From the NCBI GenBank assembly GCA_002382805.1, contig DGAD01000042.1, positions 1-34,921 on the forward strand: a stretch of DNA of 34,921 nucleotides, in the 5' to 3' direction. Made by a program: the position numbers and the translations under genes. The stretch is from Clostridiales bacterium UBA4039 (lineage in GTDB: Bacteria; Bacillota; Clostridia; Lachnospirales; Vallitaleaceae). The notes beneath the pieces were generated by a model. The model worked only from the letters and a program-made list of their open reading frames with translations, was not told where the DNA came from and searched no databases. Shown in pieces: positions 17,029 to 25,181 of the stretch (positions within the stretch are counted from its first letter, which is position 1; each line of letters begins with the position of its first letter).

Positions 17029-17970
17029 ATGAAATACATAAAATGGCTATTGCTAATCGGTGCTTTAATTTCGATACTCTACATAGGCAAAGAATTTTTT
17101 GCAAGAAATATGATGGTGAAAATTGATGACAATTTATCGATAGAATATATTCGACCGAAAAATGGTATGACTTTAACCTTTGGATCCGGTGGGATAAATC
17201 AAATTACAAGTATTGAATCCTTTGAGAATTATGAAAATATATTCCTGCAAGTTCTTAAGCGTCCAAATAGACGATTTATTACAACAACGGATTGGATAGG
17301 ACCCATTATTTTTAGTACACTCGATAATGTCGGTAAGCAAAGACAAGAAGCCTTTACCGGAGGGTGGCATGGATTAAAAGAAGGAGAGGACCAAGTTCCT
17401 ACGGCGACAGAAACGGGGAGGCGTATTTTTGTTGATGAACAATTGATAACAAAAAAAGGGAATTTTGTAGGACAAAAAGTAACACTCGAGGTGACAAATC
17501 AGATTAATGCATATAATAGCCAGAATCGCTTTTCACTAGAGGAAACGGTAACATATACTATACAGCCGAATAAAGAAATACAGGTTCGTGTCAATTTAAA
17601 GGCTTTAGAAGCAATAAGAGTTAGCAGGTATTATGGTATGCAAGTCATTTTACCACCAGGTTATGATCATATTTCATATATTCGAAAAGGCAATGTTATC
17701 GGAGAGTTCAATCAATTAGAAGAGACATATAATGCAGCATATACACCTGTAGATTCAATTGCAATTAGTGATAAGATAGAGGGAAACCATATATATGCCT
17801 CAATAAATTTAGAAAGTGACATCAATAACTTTCTTTATAAGAAAGATGAAGAACCTTATGCATTTACGACAAATGACCGAAAGTCCTACTTTAATATTAT
17901 TAACGGGATACCTTTATTCTTAAATCAAGGAGAAGTGTTTGAGTGGGAGGGTATGTATCGTTTTGATTAA
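17029..17970 (+). CDS. Unknown exported or membrane-anchored protein
   Basis: A 313-residue protein whose N-terminus (MKYIKWLLLIGALISILYIG) is a signal peptide or anchor without a lipobox. The rest looks like a beta-rich extracellular domain with stretches such as NGMTLTFGSGGINQIT, AFTGGWHGLKEGEDQVPT and LNQGEVFEWEGMYRFD. The alternating hydrophobic pattern and Trp-His/Glu spacing could suit a mutarotase-like sandwich, but I cannot support that. The ribosome site is weak. The next gene starts 20 bp after this stop, so the two are probably one transcript. Function not recognised. Confidence 0.7.
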   Translation: MKYIKWLLLIGALISILYIGKEFFARNMMVKIDDNLSIEYIRPKNGMTLTFGSGGINQITSIESFENYENIFLQVLKRPNRRFITTTDWIGPIIFSTLDNVGKQRQEAFTGGWHGLKEGEDQVPTATETGRRIFVDEQLITKKGNFVGQKVTLEVTNQINAYNSQNRFSLEETVTYTIQPNKEIQVRVNLKALEAIRVSRYYGMQVILPPGYDHISYIRKGNVIGEFNQLEETYNAAYTPVDSIAISDKIEGNHIYASINLESDINNFLYKKDEEPYAFTTNDRKSYFNIINGIPLFLNQGEVFEWEGMYRFD

Positions 17971-17990
17971 TGGACAAGGAAGGAGACACA

Positions 17991-18371
17991 ATGATACGCG
18001 CATTTTCCGGGAAGTATATTCGATTTGAAGATGAGAAGAATAAAAGAAAAGATCACTTTATTGTAATAGAAATCCTTAATAGAAAAATGGATACGATACA
18101 AGTAATTGTTTGTAATGAGACGGATTTAGTTTTGGCAATGGTTATCGACAACATAACAGAAATCCGAGGATATCATCATTATCAACCAAAGGCAGATACG
18201 GTAGCTGTTTTTGGCATTGGAGGATTGAGTAAGTTAAGAACAGACCATAAGGAAGGGATGCTAGAAGGCCTAGCGGCGCAAAGACATATAGAGTATAATC
18301 AGTTTGCTGTTAACTTTGGAAAAGGGTTACTACAAGCGGATGAAATGTATGTTCAGTTTGTAGATAAATAA
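17991..18371 (+). CDS. Unknown small soluble protein
   Basis: A 126-residue protein beginning MIRAFSGKYIRFEDEKNK. I chose the ATG at 17991, 5 nt after GGAAGGAG, rather than an in-frame ATG at 17970 that touches the previous stop. The sequence alternates beta-like strands (HFIVIEILNRKMDTIQVIVCNETDLVLAMVI) with a Gly-rich turn (VFGIGGLSKLRTDHKEG). No family recognised. It follows the exported unknown protein closely and faces lysA across a hairpin. Confidence 0.65.
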   Translation: MIRAFSGKYIRFEDEKNKRKDHFIVIEILNRKMDTIQVIVCNETDLVLAMVIDNITEIRGYHHYQPKADTVAVFGIGGLSKLRTDHKEGMLEGLAAQRHIEYNQFAVNFGKGLLQADEMYVQFVDK

Positions 18372-18372
18372 A

Positions 18373-18401
18373 CCCACCATGACGTTTGAAGCCACGGTGG
18401 G
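18373..18401. terminator. Hairpin between convergent genes, probable terminator
   Basis: CCCACCATG (18373-18381) pairs with CACGGTGGG (18393-18401), 8 of 9 bases, around an 11-nt loop. The T-rich tract on the minus strand (TTTATTTATC) is modest and the plus side has only A-rich DNA, so termination should favour the lysA direction. Confidence 0.5.
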
Positions 18402-18413
18402 AAATAAAAAGCA

Positions 18414-19670
18414 TTAGAGATCAAAATTGCGTACAAGATCTTCGTAAGTATCACGACGTCGAATAAGATGATCGTTGCCGTCACAGTCAATCAAAACTTC
18501 GGCAGGACGTAAACGATTGTTATAGTTGGAAGCCATGCAATATCCATATGCACCAGCATCTAAGACACCGAGAATATCTTTTTCCATTATTTGTGGGAGA
18601 AGACGGTCTTGTGCTAAGATGTCTCCACTTTCACAGATGTTTCCTACGAGTGTAACAGGATGGGAATTTTTTGAAGGAATATTTTCTTTTCGATATACTT
18701 CAATGTCATGATGGCTGTCATACATTACCGGACGTTTGAGAACATTAAAACCAATATCGGTGCCTACATAGGTGATGCCGAAGTTTTCTTTGATTGCATG
18801 GACTTCGCCGAGTAATACGCCGGCTTCAGCAACGACATAGCGACCGGGTTCGATTTTAAAAGTGACATCTTTTCCATAGTCCTTTGCAAAATCATGTAAA
18901 ACTTTGTCAAGGCGTTCACCAAGATGTTTAAGATTAAGACGAGGTTCAGATGATAATTTTTTGTAAGGAATACCAAAGCCACCGCCCATATCAATAAAAT
19001 CAAGAGCCTCAAAGTTTTTAGCGATATCAAGGATGGACTGGGCACCCTCGATATATTTATCTCCATCCATAAACAATGAACCAATATGCTGATTAATACC
19101 GACGAGCTTAAGGTTATAAGTTTCAAGAATTTTTTTGGCAACAGGAATATCTTCGATTGCCACGCCAAACTTTGTTTTTTTACCGCCGGTAACGACTTTT
19201 TCGTGATGTCCTGCACCAACCCCTGGGTTGAAGCGTATGCAAATTTTACCGCCGGGATTTAACTTTCCATACATTTCAAGTTGAGATAATGAATCCACAC
19301 TGATAGTGATGCCTCGATCAATGGCAAACTGCATTTCATCGGCAGATACATTATTACTAATATATAGGATATCCTCGGGCTTAAAGCCAGCCAGTTCTTC
19401 AACATAGATTTCACCTGGACTCATAGCATCAGCATTTAAGCCTTCTTCTTTGGCGATTTTGAGCAAACTGAGATTTCCATTAGCCTTTACAGAAAAGTTG
19501 ACGGAAAAATTTTTATAGGTAACAAGATTTTTGAGTTCGCGACAGCGCTCACGAAAAATGGATTCATTGTAGACATAGAGTGGGGAACCATATTTTTCAA
19601 CAAGTTCGATGGGAGAAGTGTTTCCATAAAAGTTATTGGCTTGTGTAACAGCATTATTTAATCCTAACAT
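18414..19670 (-). CDS. lysA: Diaminopimelate decarboxylase
   Basis: A 418-residue PLP enzyme of the alanine-racemase-like (fold III) class that converts meso-diaminopimelate to L-lysine, the last step of lysine synthesis. Lys62 in NFSVKANGN should hold PLP; the glycine-rich phosphate site is DMGGGFGI, followed by EPGRYVV, the catalytic-Cys segment NICESGD and the terminal DAGAYGYCMASNYN. Length and order are normal. It starts one base after the TrmB-type regulator's stop, with AAAGGAG inside that gene's end, so the two are translated from one message. I see no lysine riboswitch upstream of the pair. Confidence 0.95.
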   Translation of the reverse strand: MLGLNNAVTQANNFYGNTSPIELVEKYGSPLYVYNESIFRERCRELKNLVTYKNFSVNFSVKANGNLSLLKIAKEEGLNADAMSPGEIYVEELAGFKPEDILYISNNVSADEMQFAIDRGITISVDSLSQLEMYGKLNPGGKICIRFNPGVGAGHHEKVVTGGKKTKFGVAIEDIPVAKKILETYNLKLVGINQHIGSLFMDGDKYIEGAQSILDIAKNFEALDFIDMGGGFGIPYKKLSSEPRLNLKHLGERLDKVLHDFAKDYGKDVTFKIEPGRYVVAEAGVLLGEVHAIKENFGITYVGTDIGFNVLKRPVMYDSHHDIEVYRKENIPSKNSHPVTLVGNICESGDILAQDRLLPQIMEKDILGVLDAGAYGYCMASNYNNRLRPAEVLIDCDGNDHLIRRRDTYEDLVRNFDL

Positions 19671-19671
19671 G

Positions 19672-20346
19672 CTAGTGTCTCCTTTCGGTGATAAGGGTTA
19701 TTTCATCAATAATTGATTCGCGAATAATATGGACTAATGTTTCGTTTTTTGAATATAAACATTGATGCAAAGTACCTGCAAGAATTTCTTCGGTATCTGC
19801 GATGACTTTAATTGAAGCAAGTCGATCGGAATGATAGTAGGTGTGTTCGCCACAAGAAATATCTCTTGAAGATAAAATGACAACTTTGAGTTTTTTCTCA
19901 CAAGCAATAATCAGCTCTTCTTCAATTTGATCTAGAATGTGATGATCGATAGACAAATATATTCGTGACTTTGCTTGAAGAACCATATTTTTGAGACGAT
20001 CCAATATCGCATTCTCGCCAGAAACCGTTAAATAGGGTTCACTTGTTAATGGCTGTGTTGATAGACGCTCTTCAATTGAGGTGAGCACCTTGGAAAAGTC
20101 GCGTTTGGCATTAGCGATAAGATCTTCTTTGGAAATAGCAACATAGTGAACTGGATTACCATCAATAGTATATGCAAAGCCTTTGTCCACCAGATTAGAC
20201 AGCGACGCGTATGCATTTGAACGCGAGATGCCACTGATCTTTGCCGCTTCATATCCTGTCATGCTTTGTGATTGACAGAGATTAATATACAAAATAGCCT
20301 CTTGTTGTGTTAAGCCTAATTTTTTCAAGGCTTCTTGTAGGTTCAT
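19672..20346 (-). CDS. TrmB-family transcriptional regulator
   Basis: A 224-residue regulator. The N-terminal winged helix (about 8-70) includes LGLTQQEAILYINL, TGYEAAKISGISRSNAYASLSNLVDKGF, the TrmB/Sugar-specific HTH pattern. A short coiled link leads to a C-terminal domain (about 105-220; GENAILDRLKNMVLQAKSRIYLSIDHHIL) like the phospholipase-D-like effector domain of this family. It is the first gene of a pair with lysA, which suggests control of lysine or cell-wall precursor supply, perhaps together with its own gene. AGTGAGGT precedes the start. Its likely operator is the dyad at 20368-20395. Confidence 0.85.
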   Translation of the reverse strand: MNLQEALKKLGLTQQEAILYINLCQSQSMTGYEAAKISGISRSNAYASLSNLVDKGFAYTIDGNPVHYVAISKEDLIANAKRDFSKVLTSIEERLSTQPLTSEPYLTVSGENAILDRLKNMVLQAKSRIYLSIDHHILDQIEEELIIACEKKLKVVILSSRDISCGEHTYYHSDRLASIKVIADTEEILAGTLHQCLYSKNETLVHIIRESIIDEITLITERRH

Positions 20347-20367
20347 ATTGAAACCTCACTTTCGAGA

Positions 20368-20395
20368 TATAGTGTTACTTCTTGGTACCACTATA
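20368..20395. promoter_or_regulatory. Dyad operator candidate for the TrmB-type regulator
   Basis: TATAGTGTTACTTC and TTGGTACCACTATA form an imperfect inverted repeat: outer 7 bases perfect (TATAGTG/CACTATA), 10 of 14 overall. Its right arm contains the -10 of the trmB-lysA promoter, so a bound dimer would block RNA polymerase. This supports autoregulation by inference only. Confidence 0.6.
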
Positions 20396-20418
20396 CAGAT
20401 AAAGAAAGGTTTTGTCAA
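20390..20418 (-). promoter_or_regulatory. Promoter of trmB-lysA
   Basis: On the minus strand TTGACA (20413-20418) is separated by 17 nt from TATAGT (20390-20395), a near-consensus sigma-A-type promoter. Transcription should begin near 20383, about 37 nt before the regulator's ATG. Confidence 0.8.
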
Positions 20419-20432
20419 TACCAAAATTATGC

Positions 20433-20438
20433 TATAAT
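20433..20438 (+). promoter_or_regulatory. Extended -10 of the rarA promoter
   Basis: TATAAT preceded by TGC (TGCTATAAT) makes an extended -10. The -35 position reads TTTTGT, poor, as expected for extended -10 promoters. Transcription should start near 20445, leaving a leader of about 90 nt before rarA. Confidence 0.6.
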
Positions 20439-20455
20439 ACAGGACAAAGCGACGA

Positions 20456-20514
20456 TGTAGTCTTCTGTGCTTAGCGTACTCGCAATCCCTAAGTTCTTTG
20501 GAGCAAGGACTATA
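20456..20514 (+). ncRNA. Structured leader of rarA, with 6S-RNA-like ends
   Basis: The leader folds tightly. T20456-C20462 pairs with G20508-A20514 (7 bp, one G-T), then TT/AA with a bulged G, and an inner CTTA (20470-20473) / TAAG (20490-20493) stem encloses GCG-TACT-CGC (20474-20483). The 5' arm (AGTCTTCTGTGCTTAGCGTA) and the 3' end (AGCAAGGACTAT) resemble, from memory, the ends of Bacillus subtilis 6S-1 RNA, whose gene also lies near rarA. At about 60 nt it is far shorter than 6S RNA (about 190 nt), so it is either a remnant, an unrelated leader structure or chance. Confidence 0.4.
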
Positions 20515-20536
20515 GAATGACAATGAAGGAGTAATC

Positions 20537-21871
20537 ATGGATATTTTTGATATGATACAAAACAAGACATTAGAAAAAGATGCGCCCTTGGCAGCGCGTA
20601 TTCGTCCTAAGACATTGGATGAAGTTGTTGGTCAAGAGCATATATTAGGAAAAGATAAATTATTGTATCGTGCAATAAAAGCAGATAAATTAGGTTCGTT
20701 GATACTTTATGGTCCGCCAGGAACGGGAAAGACGACGTTGGCAAAAGTCATTGCCAATACTACAAAGTCACACTTTATTCAGCTTAATGCAACGATTGCA
20801 GGCAAAAAAGATATTCAGCAGGTTGTTGAAGAAGCCAAAGATAATCTCTCATTAACAATGAAAAAAACGATTTTATTTATTGATGAGATTCATCGCTTCA
20901 ATAAGGCGCAACAAGATGCATTGTTGCCCCATGTCGAAGATGGGACCGTAACCCTTATCGGTGCAACGACAGAAAACCCTTACTTTGAAGTGAACAGTGC
21001 ATTGGTTTCACGATCGAGAATTTTTGAATTAAAGCCATTGACTTCTGAAAATATCAAGGCATTGATTTATCGAAGTATCCAAGAAGATATCCGATTAAAA
21101 GAACAAAAAATCGACATAGAAGAGGCGGCAGTTACATTTCTTGCAGATATCTCAGGAGGAGATGCAAGAGCAGCGCTTAATGCAATTGAGCTGGCTAGTT
21201 TGACGACAGATCCTGATGAAGCAGGCGTAATACATTTGACTTTGCCTGTGGTGGAAGAGTGTATCCAAAAACGAGCGATTGGCTATGATAAAAAAGGTGA
21301 TAATCATTATGATACGATTTCAGCGTTTATTAAAAGTATGCGAGGTTCGGATCCAGATGCTGCAATCTATTATCTTGCGCGTATGCTGTATGCAGGAGAG
21401 GACCCAAAGTTCATTGCAAGGCGCATTGTGATTTGTGCAGCAGAAGATGTGGGAAATGCAGACCCTCAAGCCCTAGTTCTTGCCAACGCAGCAGCTTCAG
21501 CAATTAATTTTATAGGAATGCCAGAGGGTCAAATCATCCTTTGTCAAGCCGCAGCCTATGTCGCAACAGCACCAAAGTCTAATGCGGCAGTTAATGCAAT
21601 TTTTGCCGCATTAGCGGATGTCAAAGAGCAGTCCATAAAAACTATTCCACCACATCTACAAGATGCGCATTATCGCGGAGCAGGTGACTTGGGGCATGGA
21701 ATAGGATATAAATATGCTCATGATTATAAAAACCATTATGTTGAGCAGCAGTTTTTACCAGATGAACATGTAGGTACAACGTATTATGCACCTGCTGATC
21801 ATGGTTATGAAAAAAAGATTCGAGAGTGGATGGCGTTTATTCAAGATGAAGCTAAAGATAAAAAAAATTAG
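20537..21871 (+). CDS. rarA: Replication-associated recombination protein A, AAA+ ATPase
   Basis: A 444-residue clamp-loader-like ATPase (MgsA/WRNIP1 family) acting at stalled replication forks. Walker A is GPPGTGKTT (59-67), Walker B LFIDEIH (113-119), sensor 1 GATTEN (142-147) and the arginine finger lies in SRSR (158-161). The C-terminal tetramerisation region contains RRIVICAAEDVGNADPQAL and HYRGAGDLGHG, all typical. GAAGGAG lies 5 nt before the ATG. The gene ends overlapping by 4 bp with a convergent small membrane-protein gene. Confidence 0.96.
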   Translation: MDIFDMIQNKTLEKDAPLAARIRPKTLDEVVGQEHILGKDKLLYRAIKADKLGSLILYGPPGTGKTTLAKVIANTTKSHFIQLNATIAGKKDIQQVVEEAKDNLSLTMKKTILFIDEIHRFNKAQQDALLPHVEDGTVTLIGATTENPYFEVNSALVSRSRIFELKPLTSENIKALIYRSIQEDIRLKEQKIDIEEAAVTFLADISGGDARAALNAIELASLTTDPDEAGVIHLTLPVVEECIQKRAIGYDKKGDNHYDTISAFIKSMRGSDPDAAIYYLARMLYAGEDPKFIARRIVICAAEDVGNADPQALVLANAAASAINFIGMPEGQIILCQAAAYVATAPKSNAAVNAIFAALADVKEQSIKTIPPHLQDAHYRGAGDLGHGIGYKYAHDYKNHYVEQQFLPDEHVGTTYYAPADHGYEKKIREWMAFIQDEAKDKKN

Positions 21872-22083
21872 TCTTTAGCTTGCTCATCGTCCCAAAAGCC
21901 CATTCGACGTTGTAAGATAATGAGGAAATATGTTATAATGCTGAAAAACGTTGTATATGCAAATAGATGCAAAGCACGTTCGAACTGACCAAAAATAAAT
22001 GCGCCAAAGGTTATTACGTAGAGAATGACTAGAAAAGCTAATAGCAGATAAATAAATCCTTTGCGTAGTTTTTGTTTGTTCAT
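21868..22083 (-). CDS. Small membrane protein, two segments
   Basis: A 71-residue protein with a basic start (MNKQKLRKGF), two membrane segments (about 10-32 and 39-58) and a charged tail (QRRMGFWDDEQAKD). ACGGAGG precedes the ATG on the complement at normal distance. Its end overlaps the end of rarA by 4 bp. It is short but has gene-like composition and signals. Function unknown. Confidence 0.65.
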   Translation of the reverse strand: MNKQKLRKGFIYLLLAFLVILYVITFGAFIFGQFERALHLFAYTTFFSIITYFLIILQRRMGFWDDEQAKD

Positions 22084-22173
22084 AAAAACCTCCGTTAATA
22101 TAAGTATTCTATGATATTAACGTATTTTTAATGAATATACAAGCCAAAATCAACAGAACCATTGGAGGAAATT

Positions 22174-23352
22174 ATGAAAAAAATATTGAGCTTAGTGGGA
22201 ATACTTTGGCTAAGTAGCATGCTGATGATTGGATGTTCTCAAAAAGTTTCCAAAGAATATTATGCAATACTTGAAGAAAGTCAAATGATGATTGACCAAA
22301 GTTCGAATTATACAGAGGCAGAAGAATTGATTGATAAAGCCATACAAATGTATCCTGAGGCACCTGAAGCATATGTTCAGGCAGGATATATACATTTGGT
22401 TCGTGGAGAATACAATCAAGCCAATGATATGTTTGATAAAAGTATTAAATATGAAGAAAATTTTCAAGATAAGGAAAGTAAATATTTTGCATACTTAAAT
22501 ATCGGCAATTTAAAATATCAACAACATCAATCAAAACGTGGTTTGGAATATTTACAAAAAGCCTTAGCTATTAATGATGATGATCCGGCAGTATATAATG
22601 CATTAGGATTGGTATATGTGGACTTACAAGAATGGGATAAGGCTATCGAACATTATGATAAAGCCTTAGAGATTGATACAGGATATTTTTATACATATGC
22701 AAATATTGCTTCACTCTATCAAAAGCGTGGTGATTATGAACGGGCAATGAATGAGATTAATACGGCAATAGCTATTAATGATCAGATTCCACATTTTTTC
22801 ATCATCAAAGGTGACATTGAGATGGCGATGAATGAGCTCGAGACAAGTATTGAAACTTTTAGTGAAGCGATTATGCGCTGGAGTAGCTATCCTGATGCAT
22901 ATTATAAGCGAGGTGAAGCCTATTTACTTCAATCGGAATATCTAAAAGCCATCAATGACTTTGCATTTGCACGAGATTCAGGAATTAAAGAAGCTATACT
23001 TGGTATGGGATATTCGTATCAAGGACTAGAGCAATATAGTGATGCCATTGATTCGTTTAAGCTATATATCGAATCAATCGACACGATTGACCTACGAGCA
23101 ATCTATGAAATGGGTGTTAGCTATTATCAGTTGGAGCAGTATGAACAAGCGATCACGGCCTTTGATCAATTATTGGAGTATGCACCAGAAGATACCGAGG
23201 CAATGCTAATTAAAGCATATGCTTATGAGAAAAACAACGACTATGAAACAGCATATATAATTTTGGAAGAAATCCTTGCACTTGATCCAGAGCATCAAGC
23301 AGCTTTAGAAGAGGTTGCTTTTATTGAAAAAAATAATTTATTGAAAGAATAG
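22174..23352 (+). CDS. TPR-repeat lipoprotein
   Basis: A 392-residue lipoprotein with a signal peptide ending MIGC (Cys21). About nine tetratricopeptide repeats follow, several near consensus (PAVYNALGLVYVDLQEWDKA, YTYANIASLYQKRGDYERA). It should sit on the outer membrane face as a binding scaffold. The ATG at 22174, 4 nt after GGAGGAA, is preferred over TTG at 22162. hflX begins 9 bp after the stop, so they are likely one transcript, although no functional link is known. Its design matches the lipoprotein at 6993 but the two are not close copies. Confidence 0.88.
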   Translation: MKKILSLVGILWLSSMLMIGCSQKVSKEYYAILEESQMMIDQSSNYTEAEELIDKAIQMYPEAPEAYVQAGYIHLVRGEYNQANDMFDKSIKYEENFQDKESKYFAYLNIGNLKYQQHQSKRGLEYLQKALAINDDDPAVYNALGLVYVDLQEWDKAIEHYDKALEIDTGYFYTYANIASLYQKRGDYERAMNEINTAIAINDQIPHFFIIKGDIEMAMNELETSIETFSEAIMRWSSYPDAYYKRGEAYLLQSEYLKAINDFAFARDSGIKEAILGMGYSYQGLEQYSDAIDSFKLYIESIDTIDLRAIYEMGVSYYQLEQYEQAITAFDQLLEYAPEDTEAMLIKAYAYEKNNDYETAYIILEEILALDPEHQAALEEVAFIEKNNLLKE

Positions 23353-23361
23353 GTGAGAAAA

Positions 23362-24621
23362 ATGACAGATCAAGCCTTAACGACAGAGCAAGAAATAGAA
23401 AAAGTCATCCTTGTTGCGGTATGCGACAAAGGAAGTGTTGAACGTGCAGAAGAATCATTAGAAGAGTTGGCGGAACTTGCAAAAACTGCAGGGGCGCTTA
23501 CGGTAGATAAGGTGATTCAAAGTCGCGACAAAGTTCATCCGGCAACATATGTAGGAAAGGGAAAGATTGAAGAAATTGCAGATCTTCTTTTCATGCATAA
23601 AGCGACAGGGATTATCACGGATGATGAATTATCACCGGCTCAGATAAAAAATCTTGAAAAAGAACTAGATACAAAAGTGATGGATCGTTCGTTGCTTATC
23701 TTAGATATTTTTGCGCGACATGCCCATACAAGAGAAGGAATCCTTCAGGTGGAACTGGCTCAGTTAAATTATCGTGTATCCAGATTAATTGGGTTGGGGC
23801 AAAGCCTATCAAGATTAGGAGGAGGTATTGGAACCAGAGGACCAGGAGAAAAGAAGTTAGAAACGGATCGACGCCATATTCGTCGTCGCGTAGCCCAATT
23901 GCGCTCAGAATTAGATGAAGTAAAAAAACATCAGCAACTGCTTCGGGATAATAGAAAAAAACAAAACAAACCCATTGTTGCTATCGCAGGCTATACCAAT
24001 GCTGGTAAATCCACATTGATGAATAAATTGACGGATGCACAGGTTTTGGAAGAAGATCAGCTTTTTGCAACACTGGATCCGACAACTCGCCAACTAGAAC
24101 TACCGGAAGGAAAAGAAATTCTCCTAACAGATACCGTTGGATTTATTCACAAGTTACCGCATCATTTAATAGAAGCTTTTCATTCAACGTTGGAGGAAGT
24201 TGCATTTGCAGATGTCATTGTACACGTAGTTGACGGAGCAAACCCATCGTTTGAAAAGCATATGCAAGTGGTTTATGATACGTTAAAGCGTTTGGATGCA
24301 TTAACAATTCCTGTTATTACAGTATTTAACAAAATGGATAAAACCATATGGAATAAAGAACAGCTCCAAGACAAACGGGCAGATGGCGTATTTTACATTT
24401 CGGCAAAAACTGGGCAAGGTGTTGATGAAGTCATCCATTATTTAGAAGAAAAATTACGCGATGGATTACAGCATATTAAAGTCAAGATTCCTTATGACCA
24501 AGCACAACTGGTACAGAATATACGTACATATGGACAATTGATTGAAGAAAGATTTGATGCCGATGGAATATATATTGAAGCCTATTTAGAAGAAGCTTTA
24601 GTGAACAAATATGAATTATAA
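23362..24621 (+). CDS. hflX: GTPase HflX
   Basis: A 419-residue ribosome-associated GTPase that splits stalled or heat-damaged 70S ribosomes. The N-terminal HflX domain carries GKGKIEEI and the signature GGGIGTRGPGEKKLETDRR (about 153-171). The G domain has G1 GYTNAGKS (210-217), G3 DTVG (257-260), G4 NKMD (323-326) and G5 SAK (348-350). I chose the ATG at 23362 after AGGTGAG rather than GTG at 23353, which is part of that site. The DUF2752 gene overlaps its end by 11 bp. Confidence 0.95.
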   Translation: MTDQALTTEQEIEKVILVAVCDKGSVERAEESLEELAELAKTAGALTVDKVIQSRDKVHPATYVGKGKIEEIADLLFMHKATGIITDDELSPAQIKNLEKELDTKVMDRSLLILDIFARHAHTREGILQVELAQLNYRVSRLIGLGQSLSRLGGGIGTRGPGEKKLETDRRHIRRRVAQLRSELDEVKKHQQLLRDNRKKQNKPIVAIAGYTNAGKSTLMNKLTDAQVLEEDQLFATLDPTTRQLELPEGKEILLTDTVGFIHKLPHHLIEAFHSTLEEVAFADVIVHVVDGANPSFEKHMQVVYDTLKRLDALTIPVITVFNKMDKTIWNKEQLQDKRADGVFYISAKTGQGVDEVIHYLEEKLRDGLQHIKVKIPYDQAQLVQNIRTYGQLIEERFDADGIYIEAYLEEALVNKYEL

Positions 24622-25063
24622 GTTTAGAAAAAACTTTTTACAGCGCATTAAGAACTTACTTATTCCTATAGTACTTGTAGGAGTTGTGCTACTTATCTTT
24701 AGTGCATGGACCAAATATCAGGGATATCCTACAATCTGTCCAATAAAATTGACAACCGGATTGCCTTGTCCAGGATGTGGTATGACACGAGCGCATATTG
24801 CACTCTTAAACTTAGATTTATCACAGGCACTTTATTATCATCCATTATTTTTCGTTCCTGCAGGGGTATTTGCCATCTTTTTGTTTCAAGATATTCGATG
24901 GGTTTATCGATTGCATCATTCAAAATGGTTTTATCCGTTACTAGTGATGGTGGTTATAGGTGTATATATTTATCGTATGTTGCTGCGCTTTCCTTTTGAA
25001 GAGCCTCTAGAATATTCAGAAAAGAATTTTTTTAAACAAATATGGGATAATATACCTAGATAA
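24611..25063 (+). CDS. DUF2752 membrane protein
   Basis: A 150-residue protein with three membrane segments and the family core CPIKLTTGLPCPGCGMTRA (Cys43, Cys53, Cys56), followed by LDLSQALYYHPL, the usual 'xxDxxxAxxxHPL' element. The family is common in bacteria and uncharacterised; the CxxCG motif suggests metal or redox chemistry at the membrane. It overlaps the end of hflX by 11 bp, so it is translationally coupled. The NrdR-box region begins right after its stop. Confidence 0.88.
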   Translation: MNYKFRKNFLQRIKNLLIPIVLVGVVLLIFSAWTKYQGYPTICPIKLTTGLPCPGCGMTRAHIALLNLDLSQALYYHPLFFVPAGVFAIFLFQDIRWVYRLHHSKWFYPLLVMVVIGVYIYRMLLRFPFEEPLEYSEKNFFKQIWDNIPR

Positions 25064-25066
25064 TCA

Positions 25067-25082
25067 ACACTATATGTAGTGG
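25067..25082. promoter_or_regulatory. NrdR box 1
   Basis: ACACTATATGTAGTGG fits the NrdR-box consensus (ACAcwAtATaTwGTGT-like, a 16-bp dyad). NrdR is the ATP/dATP-sensing repressor of ribonucleotide-reductase genes and binds paired boxes. The partner box begins 32 bp downstream. Confidence 0.85.
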
Positions 25083-25098
25083 GTAGTTCAAAAATTAA

Positions 25099-25114
25099 AC
25101 ACTGTATGTAGTGT
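25099..25114. promoter_or_regulatory. NrdR box 2
   Basis: ACACTGTATGTAGTGT is a near-perfect dyad of the NrdR type. It is 32 bp (three helical turns) from box 1, the classical spacing that puts both on one DNA face, and ends 7 bp before the -35 of the nrdD promoter. Confidence 0.88.
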
Positions 25115-25121
25115 TTTTGTG

Positions 25122-25150
25122 TTGACGTATAATATGTGGAATGGTATGAT
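25122..25150 (+). promoter_or_regulatory. Promoter of the nrdD-thyA-folA operon
   Basis: TTGACG (25122-25127), a 17-nt spacer and TATGAT (25145-25150). Transcription would start near 25157, leaving a leader of about 25 nt with AAAGGAG before nrdD. Both NrdR boxes lie just upstream. A second TATAAT at 25128-25133 lacks a good -35. Confidence 0.75.
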
Positions 25151-25181
25151 TATCTGTATAGAAAGTGAAAGGAGATTGAAT

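Noticed and set aside
16932..17126. Plus-strand reading frame of 64 codons before the exported unknown gene
   Set aside because: It overlaps the true gene's signal-peptide codons in another frame and lacks a ribosome site and protein-like composition.
18373..20346. Lysine riboswitch for lysA
   Set aside because: The predicted leader of the trmB-lysA transcript is only about 37 nt and the gap between the two genes is one base.
20359..20374. Third NrdR-like box near the trmB start
   Set aside because: Only one half (ACACTATAT on the complement) fits; the other half reads CTCGAAA, and the site is far from any nrd gene.
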